NCBI GenBank assembly: GCA_017420625.1
Contig: JAFOIR010000297.1
Span: 1 to 23,904 of the forward strand
Source of the DNA: Bacillota bacterium
Lineage (GTDB): Bacteria > Bacillota_A > Clostridia > Lachnospirales > Bianqueaceae
Length of the DNA: 23,904 nt
Direction of reading: 5' to 3'
The notes beneath the pieces are model-generated. The model did no database searches, was not told the DNA's origin, and worked only from the letters and a program-made list of their open reading frames with translations. The position numbers were made by a program, and so were the translations under genes. Below are positions 7,219-15,587 of this stretch, piece after piece. Position 1 is the stretch's first letter. The number at the start of each line of letters is the position of its first letter.

Positions 7219-8775
7219 ATGAACGAAAAGATTAACGAACAGTATAAAGATCTGTCTCCGGATCTGTTTACCCGTATCAAAAGCACCAAGCTTTCCGATA
7301 AAAAGCTGGCGACCAAACCCATCGGTTCCTTCAAGGATGCCATGATCCGCTTCCGGAAGAATAAATCTTCCGTCGCTGCGGCCATTATCATCCTGATCCT
7401 GCTGCTCTATGCCCTGTTTATCCCGCTGCTTTCTCCGTACGACGTCTCCTTCCGTGACGGCTACTACAAGATGCTGCTTCCGAAGTGCGAAACATTTGCA
7501 TTCCTCGGCTGGGATGGCTGCAAAGAACAGAACGAGACACAGGCTGGTTATGATTATCTGTCTTCCATCGGCTATGAGGAGAACAACTCCGCCGTCAAGG
7601 AAGTCCGTGAAGTCTATCAGGATAGCGTCAAAGGGACCACCTACTACAAACTGTATGTCGATTCCTATGAAAAAGTCGGTTTCACCTATGTGGACATGAC
7701 AGAAACGGAATATCTGGCTCTGCAGGATTATCAGAACCAGAACAACATCCAGATCATCTATCCGCTGCCGGCTGTCTATAAAAACGACTTCGTCGCCGTT
7801 TCCAACGCAGCCAACCTGTGGTATGAACTGGCGGACGAGACCAAGAATACGCAGGGTACCTCTGCTCATCATGATGAACAAGGCAACCCGATCTTCGTTC
7901 CGAACTATCACACCTCTTCCAACAAGAACCGCGCCAAATACGATTCTCTTCGTATTGAAGGGGACAACGGCGGAGCAGATGGTGAAACCTGGTACACCTA
8001 CGCAGCCAAGAACCAGTCCGGTTACCGCTGCCGTGTACTGTACCGCGAATATTACCACTACAAGAACGGCTTCTATCCGAACCATCTGCTGGGTACCAAC
8101 CAGCACGGTCAGGATATCTTCGCCTGCCTCGGCTATGCCGCTCGTCTTTCCTTTGTCCTGGCGATCTCTGTTTCCGCCATCAACTTCTTTATTGGCGTCA
8201 TCTACGGTGCCATCGAAGGATACTACGGCGGCGCGATCGACCTGATCCTCGAGCGTATTTCCGATGTTCTGGCCTCTGTTCCGTTCATCGTTGTGGCAAC
8301 CCTGTTCCAGATGCATCTGGCGAAACAGGTAGGACCGCTGGTCTCCCTGCTCTTTGCCTTCATCCTCACCGGATGGATCGGCATCGCGCATCGTGTCCGT
8401 ACACAGTTCTACCGTTTCAAGAATCAGGAGTATATCCTGGCAGCCCGTACCCTCGGTGCTTCCGATAAACGCCTGATCTTCCGCCACATCCTGCCGAACT
8501 CCCTTGGTACCATCATCACCTCGACGGTTCTGATCATCCCGGGCGTTATCTTCTCCGAGTCCATGCTGTCCTATCTGGGCATCATCTCCCTGGAGACCTC
8601 CGGTCTGACCTCGATCGGTACCATGCTTGCCAACGGACAGGCTTACCTTTCTACGTTCCCGCACATCATTGCTGTTCCGGCTGTTTTCATCTCCCTGCTG
8701 GAGATCTCCTTCAACCTGTTCGGTAATGGTCTGCGCGATGCGTTCAACCCATCATTGAGAGGAGCCGATGAATGA
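7219..8775 (+). CDS. oppC: Oligopeptide ABC transporter permease with large extracytoplasmic insertion
   Basis: This 518-residue permease has a cytoplasmic N-terminus (1-50) and a first helix at about 52-72. About 210 hydrophilic, Tyr/Asn/Gln-rich residues follow (75-285). The normal OppC core then begins with NHLLGTNQHGQDIFACLGY, equivalent to the usual HPFGTDELGRDV. The EAA loop EYILAARTLGASDKRLIFRH lies at about 404-423. The end LFGNGLRDAFNPSLRG is typical. Family members usually have 290-350 residues, so the ectodomain is an insertion between helices 1 and 2. It may dock the enlarged OppA; that is inference. The start at 7219 has GGGAG 9 nt upstream and follows the oppB stop by 1 nt. Confidence 0.92.
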   Translation: MNEKINEQYKDLSPDLFTRIKSTKLSDKKLATKPIGSFKDAMIRFRKNKSSVAAAIIILILLLYALFIPLLSPYDVSFRDGYYKMLLPKCETFAFLGWDGCKEQNETQAGYDYLSSIGYEENNSAVKEVREVYQDSVKGTTYYKLYVDSYEKVGFTYVDMTETEYLALQDYQNQNNIQIIYPLPAVYKNDFVAVSNAANLWYELADETKNTQGTSAHHDEQGNPIFVPNYHTSSNKNRAKYDSLRIEGDNGGADGETWYTYAAKNQSGYRCRVLYREYYHYKNGFYPNHLLGTNQHGQDIFACLGYAARLSFVLAISVSAINFFIGVIYGAIEGYYGGAIDLILERISDVLASVPFIVVATLFQMHLAKQVGPLVSLLFAFILTGWIGIAHRVRTQFYRFKNQEYILAARTLGASDKRLIFRHILPNSLGTIITSTVLIIPGVIFSESMLSYLGIISLETSGLTSIGTMLANGQAYLSTFPHIIAVPAVFISLLEISFNLFGNGLRDAFNPSLRGADE

Positions 8776-8860
8776 TATGCGCAGCAAAAAGACAATCTCT
8801 GATCATCGGCCCGAGCTGCTTCGCAGCTCCGACAAGAAAACAAGAGGAGGAGACGAATAA
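8768..8860 (+). other. Possible 30-residue ORF bridging oppC and oppD
   Basis: An ATG at 8768 inside the last codons of oppC opens a 30-codon frame (MNDMRSKKTISDHRPELLRS and onward). It ends in TAA at 8858-8860, sharing its last A with the oppD ATG (TAATG). AGAGGAG lies just before it (8758-8764). The frame may only couple translation from oppC to oppD across the 84-nt gap. A competing frame from ATG 8772 is also open for 31 codons, so coding is far from certain. Confidence 0.2.
8813..8829 (+). other. Short hairpin upstream of oppD
   Basis: GAGCTGC (8813-8819) and GCAGCTC (8823-8829) form a perfect 7-bp stem with a TTC loop, 18 nt before the oppD ribosome binding site core. No T-run follows, so it is not a terminator. 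It may stabilise or process the transcript between the permease and ATPase genes. Confidence 0.45.
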
Positions 8861-11025
8861 TGGCTGAGAAAAAACTTGAAGTCAAAGATCTGAAGATCTC
8901 CTTCCGTACCGTCAATGGTAAAGTCCAGGCGGTCCGCAACATCAACTTCGACCTGTATAAGGGTGAGACTCTCGCTATCGTTGGTGAGTCCGGTTCCGGT
9001 AAGTCTGTTACTTCCCGTGCTATCATGGGTATTCTGGCCAACAACGCCATCAAGGACGGCGGAAAGATCCTCTATGACGGCAAAGATCTGATGAAGATCA
9101 CCGAAGAGGAATTCCAGAAAGTCCGTGGTGACAAGATCGCCATGATCTTCCAGGATCCCCTGTCCTCCCTGAACCCCATCATGCGTGTCGGCCAGCAGCT
9201 GACCGAAGCTATGATCCTGAAGAACAAAGCACTGCGCAAAGAGAGCAAAGCGAACATGAAAAACATGTTCCATGCACTGGATACGCAGATGAAGGAAGTC
9301 GGCATCACTGATGCCCAGTCTGACCTTGCAAAGTTCAAAGATTTTGGTCTTGAGCACGCCAAACTGGAAACTTCCTACACGGAAGCACTTGATAATGCGA
9401 ACGAAGCACTGGCCCTGGCACAGAATGCGATCCTTCGTATCGACAGCAAGGCGTTTGACGCTGCACTGCATACGGATATCACGCAGTTTGTCCATGCAGC
9501 CAACCGTTCCAAGGATTATTTCGTAGTCCGTGACCGCGCCGCTGAGCTCGACGAAGCTGTCGCTGCTGTCAAAGCTGCCGGCATGCCGAAGGATGAGGCT
9601 GGCTATGCGCCTGTTAGGACAGCTCTTGCCAAAGCCATTCCGGTGCTGGAAGAAGCGGTTTCCTATGATGAACCCAACACCTTTACGCTTGGGTACTACC
9701 TGAAGAACGTCAAAAATGAGATTCCTAAAACATCTGTTGCTGAGATGAATGCACTGACCCATAAGGAGACCGAACAGGGCTTTATGGATGCATTTATCGC
9801 CAAAGCAGAAAAAGCGGTCCGTTACTCTTCAGAACAGACCGATAAAGCCCGCAAAGAAGCGATCGAGATCATGAAAAAGAACCTGGCACCGCTTCAGAAG
9901 GCAGAGCCGGTTCAGGCAGAAGTCGAAGCTGCAGTCAAGGAAATGAAAGCAGCCGTCATCAAATGTCTCGATCCTCTGGAAGTAACCAAGGACTCTCTGA
10001 CTCACACATTCGATTCCTCCATCGATTATGCTGTAGACCTGTACTTTGGCGGTTTCCAGCGTAACGCCAAGGAAGAAAAACGTTTTGCCCGTATGAGCGC
10101 GAAGCATCAGCGGATCATCGATAAGGGCAAGACCCCGGATTGGGAAGTCATTCCCATGAACCTGGTCAACCTCGATGCTGCCCGTCAGGATATGGCAGAT
10201 ACCGTCAATGAGCAGATCGCACACTTTGAAGCACAACTTGCTGCGAATGAGAATGCTGATTTCTCCGCTCGTACACTGGAGATCGTCGATTACCTGAAAG
10301 AGCAGACGGAGAACTCCGCTTATCGTTTGACCAATCACGTTGCCCGTGAGCGCGCTATCAAGTTGATGGAAGGTGTCGGCATCGATAACCCGCGCCGTCG
10401 TTTCCGTCAGTATCCCTTCGAGTTCTCCGGCGGTATGCGTCAGAGAATCGTTATCGCGATCGCCCTGACCGCAGACCCGGATATTCTGATCTGCGATGAG
10501 CCCACGACCGCACTGGATGTTACCATTCAGGCACAGATCCTCGAACTGATCAACAATCTGAAGAAACAGCGGAACCTTTCCGTTATCTTCATCACCCACG
10601 ACCTGGGCGTCGTCGCCAACATGGCAGACCGTATTGCGGTTATGTATGCCGGCCAGATCGTTGAATACGGTACTGCGAAGGACGTTTTCTACGAGCCTGC
10701 TCATCCCTATACCTGGGCACTGCTCGCTTCCGTTCCCGACCTCGATACCAAAGAAAAACTGGAATCCATCCCCGGTACGCCTCCGAACATGATCTATCCG
10801 CCGAAGGGCGACGCTTTTGCAGAGCGTAACGCAAACGCGCTGGAGATCGACTTCGAAATGCAGCCGCCGATGTTCCAGATCAGCGATACCCACTATGCGG
10901 CTACCTGGCTGCTGGATCCGAGAGCCCCGAAGATCGAGATGCCGAAGGTCATCCTCGAACGTCTTGCCCGTATCCAGGCAAGAAATGCAGCAAAAAAAGC
11001 AGAAATGACGAAGGAGGAAGGATAA
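8860..11025 (+). CDS. oppD: Oligopeptide ABC transporter ATP-binding protein with ~370-residue helical insertion
   Basis: This 721-residue ATPase has Walker A GESGSGKS (42-49) and Q-loop MIFQDPLSSLNP (Gln98). The signature FSGGMRQR is at 522-529, Walker B ICDEP has Asp546/Glu547, the D-loop is ALDV, and the H-loop is THD (His580). The C-terminal oligopeptide-type tail contains AHPYTWALLASVPDL and PGTPPNMIYPPKGDAF. Normal OppD has 320-360 residues. The excess lies at about residues 120-490 within the helical subdomain, is rich in Ala/Glu/Lys, and is predicted almost wholly helical by eye. The reading frame, codon use and flanking motifs are intact, so it is a true insertion and not a fusion artefact. 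The tail lacks the cysteines often found there in OppD/DppD. The start is preceded by GAGGAGG. The stop is 1 nt before oppF. Confidence 0.92.
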   Translation: MAEKKLEVKDLKISFRTVNGKVQAVRNINFDLYKGETLAIVGESGSGKSVTSRAIMGILANNAIKDGGKILYDGKDLMKITEEEFQKVRGDKIAMIFQDPLSSLNPIMRVGQQLTEAMILKNKALRKESKANMKNMFHALDTQMKEVGITDAQSDLAKFKDFGLEHAKLETSYTEALDNANEALALAQNAILRIDSKAFDAALHTDITQFVHAANRSKDYFVVRDRAAELDEAVAAVKAAGMPKDEAGYAPVRTALAKAIPVLEEAVSYDEPNTFTLGYYLKNVKNEIPKTSVAEMNALTHKETEQGFMDAFIAKAEKAVRYSSEQTDKARKEAIEIMKKNLAPLQKAEPVQAEVEAAVKEMKAAVIKCLDPLEVTKDSLTHTFDSSIDYAVDLYFGGFQRNAKEEKRFARMSAKHQRIIDKGKTPDWEVIPMNLVNLDAARQDMADTVNEQIAHFEAQLAANENADFSARTLEIVDYLKEQTENSAYRLTNHVARERAIKLMEGVGIDNPRRRFRQYPFEFSGGMRQRIVIAIALTADPDILICDEPTTALDVTIQAQILELINNLKKQRNLSVIFITHDLGVVANMADRIAVMYAGQIVEYGTAKDVFYEPAHPYTWALLASVPDLDTKEKLESIPGTPPNMIYPPKGDAFAERNANALEIDFEMQPPMFQISDTHYAATWLLDPRAPKIEMPKVILERLARIQARNAAKKAEMTKEEG

Positions 11026-11026
11026 G

Positions 11027-12133
11027 ATGAGTGAAGTTAAAACGAATGATCCGATCCTTCGCGTCGAGCATCTGTGTATGTATTTCGGCAAAGGTGAAGG
11101 CCTGAAGAAAGCTGTCGACGATGTTTCCTTCGATATTCAGAAGGGCGAGGTTTTCGGCCTTGTTGGTGAATCCGGCTGCGGCAAGACCACGACCGGACGT
11201 ACCATCATTCGTCTGTATGATGCTACCAGCGGCAACGTTTACTTCAAAGGCAAACGGATCGTTGCAGGTACCTACGCCTACAAGCAGGAGATCAAGGAAC
11301 TCAAGGCCAGGATCGCCGGCAAGGCCAAGGACGGCTCCGCCCTCGAGAACAAGCTTTCCGAGAAAGAAGTCGAAGAAGCCAACAAACGGATCGCTGAACT
11401 TCGTGAGATGATCGCCTCCGCTAAAAAAGATCATAAGGACGCCAGAAAACACGGCGACGTGACCCAGATCCAGATGATCTATCAGGATCCTGTCGCTTCT
11501 CTTGATCCCCGTATGACGGTCAAGGAGATCATCGCTGAAGGTCTTCGTATCAAAGGTATCAAGGACAATGCCTATATCGACAAGAAAGTCGTAGAGATGC
11601 TCGAAACGGTCGGCCTCGTGGAAGAACACGCGACTCGTTATCCGCATGAGTTCTCCGGCGGTCAGCGTCAGAGAATCGGTATTGCCCGTTCGATCATCAT
11701 GAATCCGGAAGTCATCATCGCCGACGAGCCGATCTCCGCACTGGATGTTTCCATCCGTGCGCAGGTCATCAATCTGCTGAACGATCTTCGTGCCAGCATG
11801 GGCCTGACCATTCTGTTCATCGCGCATGACCTTTCTGTTGTTAAGTACTTCTCCGATCGTATCGGCGTTATGTATTTCGGCAACATGGTCGAGATGGCGA
11901 CCTCTGACGAGTTGTTTGCGCATCCGCTGCACCCCTACACCCGCTCGCTTCTGTCAGCGATCCCGCTGCCTGATCCCGAGAGTGAAAAGGGTCGTATCCG
12001 GATCCGCTACAATCCGCTGGTCGATCATGAATATTCCACCGAAACACCCGAGTTCCGCGAGATCGTGCCGGGCCACTTTGTGCGCTGCACCACCAAGGAA
12101 TTCGAAAAGTATCAGGAAGAATATAACAAATAA
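11027..12133 (+). CDS. oppF: Oligopeptide ABC transporter ATP-binding protein with coiled-coil insertion
   Basis: This 368-residue ATPase has Walker A GESGCGKT (47-54), Q-loop [13 protein letters not shown] (Gln153), signature FSGGQRQR (209-216), Walker B IADEP (Asp233/Glu234) and H-loop AHD (His267). The C-terminal [16 protein letters not shown] and VPGHFVRC follow the OppF pattern. OppF energises uptake as a heterodimer with OppD. Between Walker A and the Q-loop, residues about 84-146 are a Lys/Glu-rich stretch ([16 protein letters not shown], then [18 protein letters not shown]) that looks like a helical hairpin or coiled coil. That is about 60 residues more than usual. AAGGAGG in the end of oppD is its ribosome binding site. 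The TAATG junction overlaps the next gene. Confidence 0.93.
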   Translation: MSEVKTNDPILRVEHLCMYFGKGEGLKKAVDDVSFDIQKGEVFGLVGESGCGKTTTGRTIIRLYDATSGNVYFKGKRIVAGTYAYKQEIKELKARIAGKAKDGSALENKLSEKEVEEANKRIAELREMIASAKKDHKDARKHGDVTQIQMIYQDPVASLDPRMTVKEIIAEGLRIKGIKDNAYIDKKVVEMLETVGLVEEHATRYPHEFSGGQRQRIGIARSIIMNPEVIIADEPISALDVSIRAQVINLLNDLRASMGLTILFIAHDLSVVKYFSDRIGVMYFGNMVEMATSDELFAHPLHPYTRSLLSAIPLPDPESEKGRIRIRYNPLVDHEYSTETPEFREIVPGHFVRCTTKEFEKYQEEYNK

Positions 12134-12780
12134 TGTCTGATAACTCTAATCTGCATGCAAATGCACCGCGTGAAGACGCGGGTAATGGGACGGCGGGAAA
12201 CACTCGCCGTCCTCTTATTACAGGCAAGGGAGCACTTGTTCGGTACGCAGCCGCACTCATCATAGCTGCCGGTGTTGTCCTTTTCTGCCTGTGGGCGATC
12301 GGTTATTTCTCCGATGCGCGTACAGCGCAGTTTGCGGTCGACGGCGGTCTGGTCGTAGGAACGGCCGGTGATATGGCTATGAGCCGGGATGCTGCTTACT
12401 TTGTGATTTCCGGTGTTGCCTCAGGGGATGCTGTCCTGTCTTCCGTTCAGAAGGATGCGATCCTTTCCTTTGCACGCCTTCGGATCATGGCGGATGCCTT
12501 CTTCGCTGCCGGCGTTCTGGTGTTCGGCTTCGGCGGAATCATCTTTGTTGCTCAGGAAGGTGCCTTTGACGGTGTTGCCTACTCTGTTCGCCAGCTGGGT
12601 GCCCTCTTCCAGCTAGGACGTCAGTGGGGATCCAAGCACGAATCCTACCGTGAATATAAAGAGCGCGTCGCCAAACGTCCCAAAAACAAGTTTGCGCATC
12701 TGATGATCATCGGTGCTCTTTTACTGATCATCGCCTTCATTTTTGTCCAGCTGTTCAACCGTACAGCCGCTGCCTTGTAA
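12133..12780 (+). CDS. DUF3899-like small membrane protein, last gene of the opp group
   Basis: This 215-residue protein has a polar N-terminus (1-35), a first membrane segment at about 36-58, an extracytoplasmic stretch, a second segment at about 120-140 and a third at about 189-208. Between the last two is a basic cytoplasmic loop (YSVRQLGALFQLGRQWGSKH and SYREYKERVAKRPKNK). The segment AGVLVFGFGGIIFVAQEGAFD followed by the YKE-type basic loop resembles DUF3899 (PF13038), a family of unknown function. I match it from memory. Its ATG shares an A with the oppF stop (TAATG), so it is translationally coupled and probably works with the transporter. An assembly or regulatory role is a guess. Confidence 0.75.
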   Translation: MSDNSNLHANAPREDAGNGTAGNTRRPLITGKGALVRYAAALIIAAGVVLFCLWAIGYFSDARTAQFAVDGGLVVGTAGDMAMSRDAAYFVISGVASGDAVLSSVQKDAILSFARLRIMADAFFAAGVLVFGFGGIIFVAQEGAFDGVAYSVRQLGALFQLGRQWGSKHESYREYKERVAKRPKNKFAHLMIIGALLLIIAFIFVQLFNRTAAAL

Positions 12781-12837
12781 TTCCAGTATGCCGCTCGGAG
12801 CAGCATCTTCTCCTCTTTTCCTTTCTGGAGGTTTTCC

Positions 12838-14214
12838 ATGTCTCATTCATCTGCCTCTGTCCGTCTTCCAGTCCGTGAACGGGTTGGCTATGCCTTCGGT
12901 GATTTTGCAAGCTGTCTGATCTGGCAGTCGATCTCGCTGTATTTTCTGTTTTACTGTACCAGTGTAGCCGGGATCGAGACTGCAGCTGCGGTCTCGATCG
13001 TATCGATCTCCAAGATCCTGGACGGTGTTTCTGACATCCTGATGGGATTTCTGATCGACCGGACGAAATCCCGCTTCGGCAAGGTCCGCCCCTATCTTCT
13101 GACAATGGCCCTTCCGCTGGCACTCTCCGCTGTACTGCTTTTTTCAGCTCCGGCTGCATTTTCTGTCCATGCAAAGTACATCTGGATGTTCGTCTGGTAC
13201 AACATGGTCACCACGATCTTCTACACAGCCTTTAACGTTCCCTATTCGAGCATGCACCTGTTCCTCACCGAGGATTCCTCGGAGCGTCAGTCCCTGTCGA
13301 TCCTGCGGCTCATCTTTGCCTTTGGTTCTCAGGTGCTGGTCAATGCTTCGATGCTGTATCTGGTACGGGCTTTTGGCGGCGGCAGTGTGGAATCCCAGGC
13401 TGGCTGGACCAGAGCAATGATCGTCATCGGCTCTGCTGCCTTTATTCTTGGTCTTGTGACCTTTGCAACGACCAAAGAGCGTGTTGCCGGTAATGCGAAG
13501 GATACTTCTGTCTCTGTAAAGGATTCGCTGATTTCCATCGTAAAGAATAAGTATCTGCTGATCCTGCTTGGTGCATCATTGATCTCCTATGTCCTGATGG
13601 GACTGGTTTCCGGTTCTTCCGTCTACTATGCACAGTATATCCTGAAGAACGTGGATTCCACCGGTCTGATCACCAACGCACAGACTGGCGCGCAGGTTCT
13701 CTCGCTCATCTTCCTTTCACCTCTGCTGGTGAAGAAGCTTCCGAAACATGTCATCTATCAGACAGGTTCTGCGATCCTGGCACTGGCCTTTCTTTCCTGT
13801 CTGATCTCTCCCTCCAGCCTTCCGCTGATTTTAGCTGTTAATGCTGTCAAGGGCATTGCCTTCGGCATGACCGGTCCGCTGATCTACGGTATGTGTGCTG
13901 ATTCCATCGACTACGGCGAGTGGAAAACCGGTATTTCCTCCGCAGGTCTCGGTGCTGCCATGCTTCAGTGTATGGGTAAGTTCGGTATCGCACTGGGTAC
14001 AGCCGTTCTCGGCTGGATCTTAGGCGCCGGCGGTTTCGATGCCTCTCAGGCAGTCCAGTCTGCTTCCGGCAATGCTTCGCTTGTCGCTGTCTATACCTAC
14101 GTACCGGCCATCTTCCAGCTGCTGGTCTTTGTGATCATGTTTGCCTATACGCTCGATAAGATCTATCCGAAAATCAAGGAGGAACTTCGCGCTCGTCACG
14201 AAGCCGCGAAATGA
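12838..14214 (+). CDS. GPH-family (MelB-like) sugar:cation symporter, MFS
   Basis: This 458-residue protein with about 12 hydrophobic segments opens with VGYAFGDFASCLIWQSISLY, the diagnostic start of glycoside-pentoside-hexuronide:cation symporters. LDGVSDILMGFLIDRTKSRF with GKVRP follows (residues 61-85). Asp62 and Asp66 align with the Na+-site aspartates Asp55/Asp59 of MelB. Later motifs include NVPYSSM and KGIAFGMTGPLIYGMCADSIDY. Such proteins import sugars or sugar-like solutes with Na+ or H+; the substrate is not readable. GGAGG lies 7 nt before the ATG. The 57-bp gap after the DUF3899-like gene has no terminator, so it may be read through from opp. The stop overlaps ktrB. Confidence 0.88.
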   Translation: MSHSSASVRLPVRERVGYAFGDFASCLIWQSISLYFLFYCTSVAGIETAAAVSIVSISKILDGVSDILMGFLIDRTKSRFGKVRPYLLTMALPLALSAVLLFSAPAAFSVHAKYIWMFVWYNMVTTIFYTAFNVPYSSMHLFLTEDSSERQSLSILRLIFAFGSQVLVNASMLYLVRAFGGGSVESQAGWTRAMIVIGSAAFILGLVTFATTKERVAGNAKDTSVSVKDSLISIVKNKYLLILLGASLISYVLMGLVSGSSVYYAQYILKNVDSTGLITNAQTGAQVLSLIFLSPLLVKKLPKHVIYQTGSAILALAFLSCLISPSSLPLILAVNAVKGIAFGMTGPLIYGMCADSIDYGEWKTGISSAGLGAAMLQCMGKFGIALGTAVLGWILGAGGFDASQAVQSASGNASLVAVYTYVPAIFQLLVFVIMFAYTLDKIYPKIKEELRARHEAAK

Positions 14215-15569
14215 TGAAAAAGAGATTTTATCTTTCGACTACACAGATAATTATGCTGACCTTTCTGGCGGCAGACCTGATCGGAAGCGTACTGCTGGCT
14301 TTACCCATCAGTTCCGCCACCGGCCAGGCGGTTCCCTACCTGGATGCCCTGTTTACTTCAACGACATCCGTCTGCGTCACGGGTCTGGTCACCGTTCCGA
14401 CCGTTACCACCTGGAGCGTGTTCGGACAGGTTGTCATCCTGGTTTTAATTCAGATCGGCGGTCTCGGCGTCGTGACGGTCATGGCGACCATGATGCTGAG
14501 CTTGCACAAGCGGATCGGGATCGGAGACCGAATTCTCATCCAGGATGCTTTCAACCTCAATACACTGTCAGGTATCGTGAAGTTCGTGAAAAACGTGCTC
14601 CTCGGGACCGCGATCGTGGAAGGCGCCGGAGCGCTTTTATATATGACAGTCTTCGTGCCGCAGTACGGAGCAAGAGGCATCTGGATCTCCGTTTTCAATT
14701 CCATCTCCGCCTTCTGCAACGCGGGACTCGATATCCTGTCTGAGAACAGTCTGTGTGATTATGCCCTCAATCCCATCATCAACCTGACGACTTCCCTGCT
14801 CGTTATCCTGGGCGGTATCGGATTTATCGTCTGGTGGGACGTGCTCTCGGTACTCCGGAATCCCCGCAAAGGCAAGCGGATGGGTTTTTCCGCTCTGACC
14901 CTGCACAGCAAGATCGCACTTTCGATGACGTTTTCGCTTCTTCTGGTTGGCTTTCTTCTGTTCTTTGTCTTTGAATACAACAACCCGGCTACCCTGAAGG
15001 ATCTGACGCTTCCGCAGAAGCTGATGGTCTCTTTCTTCCAGTCGATGACGACCCGAACTGCCGGATTCGCTACGATTCCGCAGGAAAACCTCTCCAATGC
15101 CTCTTCGATCGTATCTTTAGGGCTGATGTTTATCGGCGGATCACCGACCGGTACTGCCGGCGGCATCAAGACCGTTACCATCGCTGTTCTGTTCGTCTCC
15201 GCCTTTTCGAGTATTAAAAACCGGGATGACGGTGCGCTGTTTCAGCGTACGATCAAGAAAGGTGCCGTCAGTAAAGCAGTCGCAGTCACTTGTGTAGCGT
15301 TCCTGATTCAGTTTGTGGCAGCTGTTCTGCTGGAAGCACTGACCAACGCGGACGTGATGGATGTACTCTACGAGGCGATCAGCGCGACCGCTACCGTTGG
15401 ACTTTCCCGCAATTTTACCGGCACCCTTGGACCTCTTGGAAAAATCGTCGTCATCGTAACGATGTATCTGGGAAGAGTCGGTCCGGTATCCCTGTTTGTT
15501 GCCCTCAATACCAGGCGAGGCAAACCCAATATTATCAAGAATCCGTCCGAACAGATTAGTGTCGGATAG
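14211..15569 (+). CDS. ktrB: KtrB/TrkH-type potassium channel subunit
   Basis: This 452-residue membrane protein has the four pore-loop motifs of the TrkH/KtrB superfamily: TSVCVTGL (52-59), SAFCNAGLD (166-174), MTTRTAGFAT (279-288) and SATATVGLSRN (391-401). The conserved FIGGSPTGTAGGIKT lies before the fourth repeat (308-321). A Gly follows in each filter, as needed for K+ selectivity. The size and the partner with a single RCK unit fit the Ktr type better than the E. coli Trk type. The ATG at 14211 overlaps the upstream stop by 4 nt (ATGA). No good ribosome binding site is close, so translation is probably coupled to the symporter gene. It works with KtrA 18 bp downstream. Confidence 0.92.
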   Translation: MMKKRFYLSTTQIIMLTFLAADLIGSVLLALPISSATGQAVPYLDALFTSTTSVCVTGLVTVPTVTTWSVFGQVVILVLIQIGGLGVVTVMATMMLSLHKRIGIGDRILIQDAFNLNTLSGIVKFVKNVLLGTAIVEGAGALLYMTVFVPQYGARGIWISVFNSISAFCNAGLDILSENSLCDYALNPIINLTTSLLVILGGIGFIVWWDVLSVLRNPRKGKRMGFSALTLHSKIALSMTFSLLLVGFLLFFVFEYNNPATLKDLTLPQKLMVSFFQSMTTRTAGFATIPQENLSNASSIVSLGLMFIGGSPTGTAGGIKTVTIAVLFVSAFSSIKNRDDGALFQRTIKKGAVSKAVAVTCVAFLIQFVAAVLLEALTNADVMDVLYEAISATATVGLSRNFTGTLGPLGKIVVIVTMYLGRVGPVSLFVALNTRRGKPNIIKNPSEQISVG

Positions 15570-15587
15570 AATTACAGGAGGATCCCG

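Noticed and set aside
7198..8664. 488-codon open frame on the minus strand across oppC
   Set aside because: It is an antisense shadow. The biased codon use of oppC leaves few reverse stops. The product is low-quality sequence with no motif or ribosome binding site, while the plus-strand frame has clear permease motifs.
9217..10347. OppD insertion as a gene fusion, intein or assembly error
   Set aside because: No intein motifs or other domain signatures are seen. The frame is continuous with unchanged codon use, and all ATPase motifs continue in order on the other side.
9829..11091. 420-codon open frame on the minus strand across oppD
   Set aside because: Antisense shadow of a strongly supported ATPase gene; there is no start site or family pattern.
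10949..11932. 327-codon open frame on the minus strand across oppF
   Set aside because: Antisense shadow; the ABC motifs are all on the plus strand.
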